From a virus: a stretch of 37,020 nucleotides of DNA. Shown piece by piece: positions 15,778 to 24,156 of this stretch. Position 1 is the first letter of the stretch. The number at the start of each line of letters is the position of its first letter. Made by a program: the position numbers and the translations under genes. A model generated the notes under the pieces. It worked only from the letters and a program-made list of their open reading frames with translations. It was not told the DNA's origin and did not search any database. Location: positions 1 through 37,020 of the IMG/VR virus record IMGVR_UViG_3300025286_000053; one strand, 5' to 3'.

Positions 15778-17034
15778 ATGGCTTCAAAGTGGTTAGATTT
15801 TTGGGCATATGCCGACTGGACGGACGTAACAAATCGCCCATTATTTACTATACTTGACGAAGAAGCCGCCGTTTGCGCAGAGCGCCAAGCGTTCACAGAA
15901 GTAGAGCACGACTCCAGTTTTAACGCAGATAATACATGGCCGATAACTTCAGGCGATTTATACGGCAATATCGACAGTTCACCAAACACTCGAACAAGAA
16001 TATTAAACGCTATATATCCTGAAAATTGCGTAAAAACTGACGAGGTTAATAGTTCAGGAACCGACACGACTTTGCCGTCTGTTTTAACATTGGCCAATTT
16101 ACTACAAGATATTTTTAGTTACTCTTCTGGCATACCGTTAAGCAATACGGAAAAGCTCGCGAAAATGACACATGTAAAGCAATGGTTTCAGGTTTTGGAT
16201 TATCCAGAGTTTTACTGGCGGCCATTTTTAACCGAAACCGGTGGCGCAGATTATGCGTGGATTACAGATTTGCAGATTCAATATTTAAGAGTTGAAGTTT
16301 TTTATACTTATAATGTTTCAGCCGGTACTTTTCTTTCAGCAACGGCGCACGTAACTGACCCAGCAACGGCTCAAACGGATATTTACAGTACAAACGATTT
16401 AAATGAGTCTGCACCGTGGTCAAATACTCAGGACGTGAGAGATTATGCAATAGGGTTAATGAATGATTTAATCACCAATGACGAATGGACGGCAAATCAA
16501 AACAATTTGGCGGGACTTGCCTTTGGAACATTAAAACCGCACTCAGCCTATGTATCGATAGATGAAACGGCGGGTAGAGGTGTTTTAGGTGCGGGGCCAG
16601 ATGACGAGGTTGTAATTGAATGTGATTTATATATAGCTCGTTTTCGGTTTAAATTGGCCGACCACAAAAGAGCAACAAGCCCGAACACATACACGGCGCC
16701 AGTTCAGTTTAATTACCATTATGAGCAAGGAACTGGAAGCAATAACGGCGATTACGATGACTTTTCCACCGGCGCAGTTGAAGGCAATGTCCATCTAGAC
16801 ACAATAACGCCAGATGTCAGCGACTGGCATTATATAGAAATAGACAGTCCAGATTTTGATAATTCGGCAGTTTTAACCGATCCAGTCGCTAGGGGCGAGC
16901 ACTATTTTCGGGTTTTAGGATTATATAAACAGCCGTTAAGCGTTGGCGGAAAAGGCGGGACTACAAATACAAACGGATATTATGTAAAACCCAATCAAAG
17001 TGATGGAACGGCGTGGGAATGGTATACGCCGTAA
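15778..17034 (+). CDS. Large tail/baseplate protein of unknown family
   Basis: 418 residues, rich in Trp, Tyr and Asp, with no recognisable catalytic motif. Notable segments are WLDFWAYADWTDVTNRPLF at the N-terminus and a C-terminal beta region (HLDTITPDVSDWHYIEIDS). It lies between tail-tip and fibre genes and is followed by a 47-base gap before the next start with its own AGAGGT site. Composition and place suggest a tail-hub or receptor-related protein. Confidence 0.58.
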   Translation: MASKWLDFWAYADWTDVTNRPLFTILDEEAAVCAERQAFTEVEHDSSFNADNTWPITSGDLYGNIDSSPNTRTRILNAIYPENCVKTDEVNSSGTDTTLPSVLTLANLLQDIFSYSSGIPLSNTEKLAKMTHVKQWFQVLDYPEFYWRPFLTETGGADYAWITDLQIQYLRVEVFYTYNVSAGTFLSATAHVTDPATAQTDIYSTNDLNESAPWSNTQDVRDYAIGLMNDLITNDEWTANQNNLAGLAFGTLKPHSAYVSIDETAGRGVLGAGPDDEVVIECDLYIARFRFKLADHKRATSPNTYTAPVQFNYHYEQGTGSNNGDYDDFSTGAVEGNVHLDTITPDVSDWHYIEIDSPDFDNSAVLTDPVARGEHYFRVLGLYKQPLSVGGKGGTTNTNGYYVKPNQSDGTAWEWYTP

Positions 17035-17081
17035 TTGAAATGAACGATTTGAACGTTATTATAAAATTAAGAGGTAATTAA

Positions 17082-18731
17082 ATGATTGATCCAACATATA
17101 CAGACACAGTGACGGTCGGAGGTGTTCAAAGTTCATACCGTTTCAGCGCTTTTCCTAATCCAACTCAGTCTCTTGCGGCATCCGGCTCTGGTACTGGTAG
17201 CGGCTTACAGTCCTTACAGTCCTTGATTCTTGCCCTTAATTTTGAAGATTCCAGTGGAACTGATTATGATATATCTGGAGCCACAGCCACCCTCTATGTG
17301 ACCGCAAATCAAGACCCCGATTATGACCCGGTAAACTTAGGCTCTGGCGTTTTATCGGCATCGGTTAGTACTACTGATACAGTAACCTTCACAGTCGCTA
17401 AAGATCAAATCCCTAACGACTTAGGCGCTTATGGTAGAACAGCGGCAGGGAATGCTAAGTTTTATGTCATTTTAGAGGATGCTGATACTTACCTAGAATT
17501 TTATGAGGGTGTAAATGTTTATGATACTCAACATGGCGGAACTGGTGGAAGTGCACCAAATGCAAATGTAGTTAGAAAAAACAATCTTGGGGTTGTAATA
17601 GACACTTTAAATACCCCTCCTGGGTCACCTGCTACAAATGATGCTTATTTAGTCGATACATCACCAACCGGCGCATGGCTCACCCCCACAGACTTGAGTA
17701 ATAACCTTGTTATTTATAATGGGGCTGCTTGGGTTGCTACAGCACCACAAGAGGGTGATTTTCTTTTTGATAAAGATTCTGACGTTCAAAGGAGATACGA
17801 TGGATCTTCATGGGCTACTGAGGATGGATCGCCATTTGATGACGCAAACCCATTAGTAAAAGATACCGCAGATGCCACAAAGCTTTTAAGGGTTGACGTT
17901 GGTGCGATTACCACAGCGACCACTCGCGTCCTTACAATACCCGACCAAGATATTGATTTAACTCCCGGTACTGGATCTTTTGCAACTGAAGCCGAGGGCG
18001 GATTAGCTGCCACAGCGATGCAGAATTTAGTTGACGATACCACACCACAAGCAGGCGGTGACATCTCCATGAATTCTAATATGATGCAATGGAGCAAGGG
18101 CGCAGATGTAGTGAGTGCTACGGCGCTTGCCCTTGGCACAGACGGCAATGAGTTTGATATTACAGGGACCACGGCAATAACCAGCATTAACACGGTTGCG
18201 GTGGGCACTGTTGCCATTCTCCACTTTGATGGGATATTGACCTTTACTCATCATGCAACTGATTTAATACTTCCAGGTGCGGCCAATATTACAACAGCGG
18301 CCGGTGATATAGCGTTTATGTATGAGTACGCTACTGGAGATTGGCGGTGTATATCTTATCAGGTGGCAGCAACCGCCCCAGGTGGTGGCGGTGCAGGTGG
18401 TGGCCTACTTACAAGTGATAACGATGACAAGACTGGCAATTACACTATAGTAGCAGGTGACATAGACGCTGGAACTAAAAAACGGATCACTCTAACTTCG
18501 GGCGCATCTGCAGATAGTACATTTACTCTTGATGTATCATTATTCTCTGACGCTTCCGAGGCTATACAGTTTAAAAATGAGAGTGCATATCTGCTTAAAA
18601 TTGAGGTGTCAAATACAGGGACTATGACCTTTAATGATAATGTAACTGAAATTGTCATCTCTAAAGGTGATGGAATTCTGGTAATCTGTGGGGATACTTC
18701 AACCAATGCTGATGTAATCGCTGGGGGATAA
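17082..18731 (+). CDS. Tail fibre protein with BppU-like and DUF2793-like segments
   Basis: 549 residues. Residues about 15-155 resemble an Ig-like BppU N-terminal domain (ILALNFEDSSGTDYDISG..., FYVILEDADTYLEFYEG). Residues about 175-245 (TPPGSPATNDAYLVDTSPTG, LVIYNGAAWVATAPQEGDF) look like the DUF2793 type segment of phage fibres. The remainder is Thr/Ala/Gly-rich with beta-helical features. A Gly-rich spacer (PGGGGAGGGL, near 435) separates a C-terminal beta domain. AGAGGT precedes the ATG. It is most likely the fibre shaft anchored at the tail tip. Confidence 0.7.
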   Translation: MIDPTYTDTVTVGGVQSSYRFSAFPNPTQSLAASGSGTGSGLQSLQSLILALNFEDSSGTDYDISGATATLYVTANQDPDYDPVNLGSGVLSASVSTTDTVTFTVAKDQIPNDLGAYGRTAAGNAKFYVILEDADTYLEFYEGVNVYDTQHGGTGGSAPNANVVRKNNLGVVIDTLNTPPGSPATNDAYLVDTSPTGAWLTPTDLSNNLVIYNGAAWVATAPQEGDFLFDKDSDVQRRYDGSSWATEDGSPFDDANPLVKDTADATKLLRVDVGAITTATTRVLTIPDQDIDLTPGTGSFATEAEGGLAATAMQNLVDDTTPQAGGDISMNSNMMQWSKGADVVSATALALGTDGNEFDITGTTAITSINTVAVGTVAILHFDGILTFTHHATDLILPGAANITTAAGDIAFMYEYATGDWRCISYQVAATAPGGGGAGGGLLTSDNDDKTGNYTIVAGDIDAGTKKRITLTSGASADSTFTLDVSLFSDASEAIQFKNESAYLLKIEVSNTGTMTFNDNVTEIVISKGDGILVICGDTSTNADVIAGG

Positions 18732-18732
18732 A

Positions 18733-20883
18733 ATGAGGGCTAGAAGAATATACAATAAGAAGTTCGCAAGCCGTGATTTTAACGCATCCCCTTTGACCAT
18801 TTCAAGTCTAGAGGGTGACTTATATGATTATAGAGTATTTCTATTTACGGGTCTTGGCCTCGATGATGTAACAGCCTGTCAGTGGTATTTACAATGCAAT
18901 TCTGACACCGCAACTAATTACCGAAATTACGAACTAAAAGGTGCCGGTATATCCGCCACTGCCGCCGCCGGTAACTCAGATAGCTCAATCAATATTATGG
19001 AGGGACCGGGAAACACATTCACCACCTCCACCGGTTTTATGACTATGATTGATATAACCGGTCCTTCTGGAGATGAGAGGTCTGTATCCTCATGGGAGTG
19101 TGGGGCTGACACGAATTTGGTGTCAAAATTAAATTATGGTTGGTGGCAGAATACAGCCGACGAAATCACCTCAATAACAATCGGTAGCGATGACGCTGAT
19201 ACATATGATGCTCATATAATGATTTGGGCAATTCCAAGAGATGCCTCACAAAGTAAGTGGCAGTTAATTGAAAAACAATCTCTAAGCTCTACAGACATTA
19301 ACGCCAGCCCCATTGATTTTACAGGCCTTTCTGGTGATACAGATATTCAATACAAACTTGAGTTAGATTTGGAGGCAACAGCAACAGAACTATATAGACT
19401 GTTTCTAAATAATGACACTGGGGCTAATTATGAGGAACAATTTCACAGGACAAACACCGGAACAGACTTCTCAACTAATCTAACCTCAAACGAAGTTAAT
19501 CTTTCTTATACCTCTGCAATGGCTGACCAAATATTCTATAGCGCTGTTATAAACGCTGAGTCAGGAGAGGATAGGACGATTTTAAGTAAGTTTACTAATA
19601 ATGATGCGTCTGGGATTGAGACGGCTGAAGAAGTGGCATGGTGGAAAAATACCGCCGATGAGTTAACTAGTATTAAGATTGACACATCAACCGCAAGCTC
19701 GGTGACTGGCGAGGCTCGTCTATACCGGCGCTCAAACCCTGATTCAATATCTGATTTGTTACCTTATGAGCTATTTCATAGTAAAGATTTATCAAGCACT
19801 GATTATTCAGCGGGCGATACCATAAGCATAACAGGCAACTCTTACGGCCTTATAAAAATTGAAGGGCTTATAAAAAACACTACTGGCGATATAGAATTGC
19901 GGGCTCAGTTCAACGCAGATACGGGCTCAAATTATGAGGAGCAGGACTTAAAAGCAGATAGCGCGACTAGTTCAGCCGCAGCCAATACTCGGACTTATTT
20001 AACGCTCTGTAAACTTCAAAATGCTAATATGAGCTATTTCGAAACCTATATGTATTTGCCTAACACCGGAAGATCAAGACCAGCTGTAACTCGTATGGGT
20101 TATGATGATAATGCGGTGGAACATATATCTCAAGCTTGGGATAATACCGCCGATGAAATCACCAGTATAAAAATATTTGCATCCTCTACAGATGGGATAA
20201 CCGGAACCTTGAAAGTCTCACGGCTTGACCCTAATAAATGGACACCGGACGCATTAGGGACAGACCTTAAATTGTGGCTAAGGGCTGATGACGGGATAAT
20301 TGATTTGTCTGCCAATGCAGTATCATTAACCAATAATAATTCTGTCACAATTACAAGCAGTGCAATTAATGGTCATGACGCTTTAGAGTTGAACGGAACT
20401 AATCAATATTTATCATGTTCGACTTTATTTTCCGGTGCTTCGGCTCGTTCGGTTATTGCTGTTTATAAAAATACTAATACCGGAAGTTATATAGACTGTG
20501 CAGCCGGTACGGGATCAGGGACAACAAACTCAACATGGTTTGCAGTTCAAGCCAGGAACTCAGGGCCAAGCGCTGACCCTTATTTAGCTGGTTATGGTGA
20601 TGACCTCGACAGCGGTGACTCTCCCGATAATGCTTGGAAGTATGTGGTGGCAACCTATGACGGAACTAACGCATATTTAAGGGCTGACGGAGTTGCCAAG
20701 GCTTCAGGCGCTAAAACCCTTAATACTGGAACTTGGGACTTTTACATCGGCTCTAATAACATCGGTGGAACTGCAGAATATTTCGAGGGCCAAATTGCGG
20801 AAGTTATTGTTACTTCCTCACGTGTCTCAGGTATCGATTTAATTAATTTAGAACACTATTTAGCTAAGAGGTATAACTTATGA
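18733..20883 (+). CDS. Tail fibre protein with three repeated domains and a LamG-type C-terminus
   Basis: 716 residues starting one base after the previous stop codon. Three repeats of about 150 residues cover roughly 13-165, 175-330 and 345-500. Each ends in a near-identical motif (WWQNTADEITSITI, WWKNTADELTSIKI, AWDNTADEITSIKI), and each begins near 'LSSTD.. AS/AG'. Residues about 510-716 are a concanavalin/LamG-like domain, shown by LKLWLRADDGI, ALELNGTNQYLSC, WKYVVATYDGTNAYLRADG and FEGQIAEVIV. The domain would bind surface glycans, so this is a good candidate receptor-binding fibre. Its stop overlaps the next ATG. Confidence 0.78.
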   Translation: MRARRIYNKKFASRDFNASPLTISSLEGDLYDYRVFLFTGLGLDDVTACQWYLQCNSDTATNYRNYELKGAGISATAAAGNSDSSINIMEGPGNTFTTSTGFMTMIDITGPSGDERSVSSWECGADTNLVSKLNYGWWQNTADEITSITIGSDDADTYDAHIMIWAIPRDASQSKWQLIEKQSLSSTDINASPIDFTGLSGDTDIQYKLELDLEATATELYRLFLNNDTGANYEEQFHRTNTGTDFSTNLTSNEVNLSYTSAMADQIFYSAVINAESGEDRTILSKFTNNDASGIETAEEVAWWKNTADELTSIKIDTSTASSVTGEARLYRRSNPDSISDLLPYELFHSKDLSSTDYSAGDTISITGNSYGLIKIEGLIKNTTGDIELRAQFNADTGSNYEEQDLKADSATSSAAANTRTYLTLCKLQNANMSYFETYMYLPNTGRSRPAVTRMGYDDNAVEHISQAWDNTADEITSIKIFASSTDGITGTLKVSRLDPNKWTPDALGTDLKLWLRADDGIIDLSANAVSLTNNNSVTITSSAINGHDALELNGTNQYLSCSTLFSGASARSVIAVYKNTNTGSYIDCAAGTGSGTTNSTWFAVQARNSGPSADPYLAGYGDDLDSGDSPDNAWKYVVATYDGTNAYLRADGVAKASGAKTLNTGTWDFYIGSNNIGGTAEYFEGQIAEVIVTSSRVSGIDLINLEHYLAKRYNL

Positions 20884-21458
20884 TTAGAAAAATAATGCTA
20901 GGCGGTGAGGTTCAAGGTATAGAGATTCTCTCAGCCAATTACAGCAAATACAATGCACAAGAATTGTTCAATCTTGCAGGCGTCCCTAAACGGTATGTAA
21001 CTTTTGAAGTTATGGAAGATGTCGTTATTGAGTCGGCAACCTATGACGATGACGGAAACGTTATTACTCCAAAAGTAACAGAAAGCCAGAACGTCACTAA
21101 ATGGCGCTTTTTTAATCAGGCCGAGTTAGAAGTGGAAAAGCTTGAAAACAGCGTTAAGAAAGCAACCCAAGAGGCTGAAAGGCTATATAGAGAATTGAAA
21201 ACTAAGAGGGTTATTATGGTAGGCGGTAATGAATATGACCTCACTGACACGTTTGAATTTGATTTTCAGCGGCGGGCCGGTGGATCAGTCCGCATGAAAT
21301 TAAAGGGCGGCAAAACTGCGGTTAAGACCAAGCAGCAGACTGACACAATCAAAGAGGCCTTATTGTTTTATCTTAACTCAGTGGCGGATGCGCTTGATGC
21401 TGATATTGACGCAATAGGAAACGGCGATTATTCAAACAGTAATCTAAAGGCGTTGTAA
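20880..21458 (+). CDS. Probable tail fibre-associated protein or chaperone
   Basis: 192 residues, ATG overlapping the fibre stop by four bases. The middle holds a coiled coil (AELEVEKLENSVKKATQEAERLYRELKTK, residues about 80-110) followed by a small beta domain. Genes directly after a fibre gene and overlapping it often encode fibre assembly chaperones or tip proteins, which is the basis for this call. No sequence family is recognised. Confidence 0.45.
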   Translation: MIRKIMLGGEVQGIEILSANYSKYNAQELFNLAGVPKRYVTFEVMEDVVIESATYDDDGNVITPKVTESQNVTKWRFFNQAELEVEKLENSVKKATQEAERLYRELKTKRVIMVGGNEYDLTDTFEFDFQRRAGGSVRMKLKGGKTAVKTKQQTDTIKEALLFYLNSVADALDADIDAIGNGDYSNSNLKAL

Positions 21459-21856
21459 TGCTTAATAGTCCGGTATTTAAGCGCAAGAAAGACTCAAAGG
21501 CTTTCCAGGTTCTTATTATCTCATATATCGAGATATTCAGGGGCTTGCGTTTATTTGTGCCGGATGGCTTTTGCTGGGACGGTGCTTCAATTCCCCGCGT
21601 ACTTTGGAGGCTCTATGGGCATCCTCTGACAAATAAGTATCAAGCTGCGGCGGTCGTTCATGACTGGCTTTATAAAATCAAAGGGGAGTATGACTGGGGT
21701 TATTCAATGACCCGAAAGGAAGTCGACCAACTATTTTATCATATGCTTAGAGCTGACGGTGTTGGCTTTATAAAAGCAAGAATGTTATATCGTGGAGTTC
21801 GTGCCGGTGGATGGATGAGCTTTAGAAAAAAATCACCAACTTTTACAGAGGAATAA
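21458..21856 (+). CDS. DUF1353 family protein
   Basis: 132 residues with the DUF1353 pattern: LFVPDGFCWDGASIPRVLWRLYG, then YQAAAVVHDWLYKIKGEY, 'VDQLFYHMLRADGV' and 'ARMLYRGVRAGGW'. The conserved His-Asp pair in VVHDWLY and the acidic helix that follows suggest metal binding. The biochemical role of DUF1353 is not established. Here it precedes the spanin-like pair, in the usual slot for lysis genes, and I see no conventional endolysin in the window, so a lysis-related role is a possibility rather than a finding. Confidence 0.75.
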   Translation: MLNSPVFKRKKDSKAFQVLIISYIEIFRGLRLFVPDGFCWDGASIPRVLWRLYGHPLTNKYQAAAVVHDWLYKIKGEYDWGYSMTRKEVDQLFYHMLRADGVGFIKARMLYRGVRAGGWMSFRKKSPTFTEE

Positions 21857-21858
21857 TT

Positions 21859-22128
21859 ATGGGTAAGGCACCGGAAAAGATAAACCACTGGGTTACCCTG
21901 GTCATTAGTGTTGTTTTAATACTTGGCGTTGGTTTTAAGATTCAGTATGATGTAGAAAGTTCAGAGACCACGAACACAAAACAAGATAAAAGTATTGAAA
22001 TGCTTGAGAAGCAATTACAGCAAGAAAGGCAAAACAATGCTGTTATACAAAATGAATTAAAACACCTTAAGGATGAGCAAATGAAACAGGGTGACAAGCT
22101 CGATAAAATACTGGAGCGCTTGCCATGA
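21859..22128 (+). CDS. i-spanin-like single-pass membrane protein with coiled coil
   Basis: 89 residues: residues 12-27 (WVTLVISVVLILGVGF) form one membrane helix, and residues 40-88 a coiled coil (SIEMLEKQLQQERQNNAVIQ...). This N-in, periplasmic coiled-coil layout is that of an inner-membrane spanin; it also fits a small holin-like protein. The following gene encodes a lipoprotein, and the two overlap by four bases (ATGA). Together they resemble Rz/Rz1 arranged in tandem. Confidence 0.6.
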   Translation: MGKAPEKINHWVTLVISVVLILGVGFKIQYDVESSETTNTKQDKSIEMLEKQLQQERQNNAVIQNELKHLKDEQMKQGDKLDKILERLP

Positions 22129-22313
22129 TTAAGAAAATTATTCTTTTGTGTGCGGTATTATTCTTTTGTTCATGCTCTTTAACGATTGTATGTGTTGAAA
22201 AAAACTCTTACCAGATCGGGGAAGATAATTCAGCAGAAATAACCGGGTCAGATTTAAAAGATAATCAAGCCACCCAGTCCGCAGACGGGCAGCTTGATAT
22301 TCCCCTTCCCTAG
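22125..22313 (+). CDS. o-spanin-like outer membrane lipoprotein
   Basis: 62 residues with a classic lipoprotein signal: basic MIKK, hydrophobic IILLCAVLFF, and FCSC as lipobox with C17 as the acylated residue. The mature part is about 45 residues, Asn/Asp-rich and ending in IPLP. Position and size suit the outer-membrane partner of a spanin pair. The stop (22311-22313) directly touches the stop of the opposite-strand gene at 22314. Confidence 0.58.
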   Translation: MIKKIILLCAVLFFCSCSLTIVCVEKNSYQIGEDNSAEITGSDLKDNQATQSADGQLDIPLP

Positions 22314-22499
22314 TTAGCCGTAGCCGTCGCCGTTGTCGTAGCCGTAGCCGTTGCCGCTGCCGTAGCTGCAGCCGCCGCCGTCGCCGTTGCCGTAGCCGTA
22401 GCCGTCGCCGTAGCCGTTGCCTTTGCCAGCGGCTTTGCCGTCGCCACAGCCGTCGCCAGTCTCTAACTCATCATCAAAATATGGATCAGCCATTTTCAT
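22314..22499 (-). CDS. Gly-rich repeat protein (GYGDGYG type)
   Basis: 61 residues: a 20-residue acidic head (MKMADPYFDDELETGDG) and then a run of Gly alternating with Tyr, Asp, Asn, Ser or Cys (GNGYGDGYGYGNGDGGG). In DNA this is a run of GCCGTN hexamers read from the other strand. ATG 22499 overlaps the end of the DUF6948-like gene by 14 bases. The second ATG, 22493, is also possible. Gly-rich tails of this kind occur at the C-terminus of DUF6948-like proteins in other phages as far as I recall, so this may be a detached tail. Function unknown. Confidence 0.6.
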   Translation of the reverse strand: MKMADPYFDDELETGDGCGDGKAAGKGNGYGDGYGYGNGDGGGCSYGSGNGYGYDNGDGYG

Positions 22500-22863
22500 A
22501 CTCTCTAATAGACTCTATACTCTCCCGAGCTTCTTTTGTGCAGTATATAACCTCACACACATCAACCTCGGTCAAGTCGAGCTTAGCAAGTACACAAGCA
22601 AAGCGAACTTCCGCCTTCCTACTCTCCAATACACCACAAGTCGCAAGGCCGGAAAGAGTAAATTTACTCCACCATCTCCACAGCCTGCGCGAATTTTCAA
22701 GAGTTACCACTCCATTTTTACGCGACTTTAAATAACCGGCATGTACTCCGGCATTTCTGCAACGCACGATTACATAATCACCTTCAGGTTGAGGCGCGGG
22801 ATTGGCTGTATCTTCTCTGATGTATTTCACTTCATCAATCATCATTGTCTTTGGTTTACTCAT
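22486..22863 (-). CDS. DUF6948-like protein
   Basis: 125 residues. The pattern DYVIVRCRNAGVHAGYLKS, VTLENSRRLWRWW, TLSGLATCGVLESR and VCEVIYCTKEARESI matches my memory of the phage family DUF6948 (short beta-barrel-like proteins beside recombination genes). AAAGGAG lies upstream of ATG 22863. It follows the SSB-like gene in the leftward operon and overlaps the Gly-rich gene. No experimental role is known to me. Confidence 0.62.
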   Translation of the reverse strand: MSKPKTMMIDEVKYIREDTANPAPQPEGDYVIVRCRNAGVHAGYLKSRKNGVVTLENSRRLWRWWSKFTLSGLATCGVLESRKAEVRFACVLAKLDLTEVDVCEVIYCTKEARESIESIREYENG

Positions 22864-22875
22864 TTTTTTTCTCCT

Positions 22876-23208
22876 TTAATATGTTAGTTCGTCTGTGATT
22901 CTCATGAATGGTATATCTCCAGCGTCCACCGTTCCGCCTTGCTGCGGCTGTGGTTCAAAGCTCGGTGTCTGCTGCGCTGGCTGAGCGCTACCAGATGGCT
23001 TCCACGTATCCAAAACTACAGAATGAGTATGGCCGTACTGTGACGGAGTTAATCGCTTCTGACATTTCAGATTTATATATCCGGCTTCGTTAAGCAGTCC
23101 CATCATCCGCTGTAGGTCATCGCGGTTGAATGATATCCGGATAAGGCTTCCGCCATCCTGAAAGTTTACCTCTTTGGCATTACCGAAATATGTTTTTAGT
23201 TCAGACAC
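22876..23208 (-). CDS. SSB-like protein of the recombination operon
   Basis: 110 residues, GTG start overlapping the exonuclease stop by 8 bases. Residues 1-65 form a compact beta domain (SLIRISFNRDDLQRMM, GYINLKCQKRLT, THSVVLDTWKPSG), then a Gln/Pro/Ser linker (QPAQQTPSFEPQPQQGG) and an acidic end containing DAGDIPF. The arrangement of a nucleic-acid-type domain, flexible Pro/Gln linker and DxxIPF tip is that of single-stranded DNA-binding proteins. The domain is smaller than a full OB fold of bacterial SSB, so I call it SSB-like only. Confidence 0.5.
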   Translation of the reverse strand: MSELKTYFGNAKEVNFQDGGSLIRISFNRDDLQRMMGLLNEAGYINLKCQKRLTPSQYGHTHSVVLDTWKPSGSAQPAQQTPSFEPQPQQGGTVDAGDIPFMRITDELTY

Positions 23209-23992
23209 TTATTCTATTCTCCTTAATTAACGTTTCTATATGTTCACGACACAGAATAACCTTTTGGTTTATACGTTCTTCTACATCATGCCTTTCAACT
23301 GGAAAAGATTTAACCCTCTTCCATACTTCCAAATCATCATACTTGTGTTTCTTTTCCTGCTCCTCTAATACCTCAATATAATCACGATTATCTCTCCATG
23401 AGATCCTTTTAGACTCCTGCTCTATTATCCTATCAGGAGTGTTAACTAGACAGTAATCAACCCATCCATATTCCGCATCCCATAAAATGAGATATGCTTG
23501 ATTCTGCCAGTAGTATTCATAGCAGACATCGACCGCTAGCATTGGAAAGGATTTAACCGACCAAGAGCATTTTGTATCCCGGATGATACGGTTTTTGTGA
23601 ATATCGCATTCACCGGTCATAAACTCATTACTTAGCCGCTCAGTGTTCTTGGTGTAATCCTCCTGGTATAGTTTATTTAATAACTGAATAGCCCCTGATT
23701 CTGCAATAATCCCTTTATCTAAATATTTACTTGCAATCTCCGGCTCTCTACCGAGTAGTTTATGCTTTAGCCACTCTTTGCAATAAGTTTTAGCACCTTC
23801 ACTCAATCCCTCTGGTTTATGTTTCTTCTCCAGTAGATAATCATACTTCTCCTGCTGCTTTTCGGTCATGGGTTTATCGCGTTCATCCATATCATTCAAA
23901 AACTCTTGCTGAGTATCTGTAATCCCGCCAGAGTCTTTTGGTTTGGTCATTATCTTTGACAGTTGAGATGCGCGTATTTTAAACGATTTCAT
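23201..23992 (-). CDS. Recombination exonuclease, YqaJ/lambda-exo-like (PD-(D/E)XK)
   Basis: 263 residues. E98, D130 (GECD) and D139-x-K141 (RDTKC) form the PD-(D/E)XK nuclease core, and YYWQNQAYLILW (161-172) contains the conserved helix glutamine of the family. It should degrade one strand of dsDNA ends, giving ssDNA for the annealing protein encoded two genes upstream. A TTG at 24013 would add seven residues, but ATG 23992 overlaps the preceding stop by four bases (ATGA), so I choose it. The operon order annealing protein, small genes, exonuclease, SSB-like is typical of phage recombination modules. Confidence 0.8.
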   Translation of the reverse strand: MKSFKIRASQLSKIMTKPKDSGGITDTQQEFLNDMDERDKPMTEKQQEKYDYLLEKKHKPEGLSEGAKTYCKEWLKHKLLGREPEIASKYLDKGIIAESGAIQLLNKLYQEDYTKNTERLSNEFMTGECDIHKNRIIRDTKCSWSVKSFPMLAVDVCYEYYWQNQAYLILWDAEYGWVDYCLVNTPDRIIEQESKRISWRDNRDYIEVLEEQEKKHKYDDLEVWKRVKSFPVERHDVEERINQKVILCREHIETLIKENRISV

Positions 23993-24156
23993 AGTTGAAA
24001 GAAACCACCGCAATAAAGAACAATTGCACTTATTAAAACTTTCATAAAAGATAGCATAAAATTATGCTCCCCTTCTATAGGTTTTCCGTGCTCCGAAGCC
24101 TTAAAAACTAAACCTAAAAGCCAGAAAATAATCACTATAACTTGTGGCCAATTCAC
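23989..24156 (-). CDS. Small membrane protein in recombination operon
   Basis: 55 residues, GTG start overlapping the previous stop (GTGA) and stop overlapping the exonuclease ATG (ATGA). It has two hydrophobic segments (VIVIIFWLLGLVF and VLISAIVLYCGGFF) separated by a polar loop (KASEHGKPIEGEHN). AAGGAG lies upstream. The overlaps on both sides argue that it is a real gene although it is short. Membrane function is unknown. Confidence 0.6.
   Translation of the reverse strand: MNWPQVIVIIFWLLGLVFKASEHGKPIEGEHNFMLSFMKVLISAIVLYCGGFFQL

Noticed and set aside
17786-18217. 143-codon reverse-strand frame opposite the fibre gene
   Set aside because: Shadow of Thr/Ala-rich coding sequence; the opposite strand carries no other genes here.
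22417-22735. Rightward frames opposite the leftward Gly-rich and DUF6948-like genes
   Set aside because: The leftward genes have ribosome sites, operon overlap and family patterns; the rightward frames have none.
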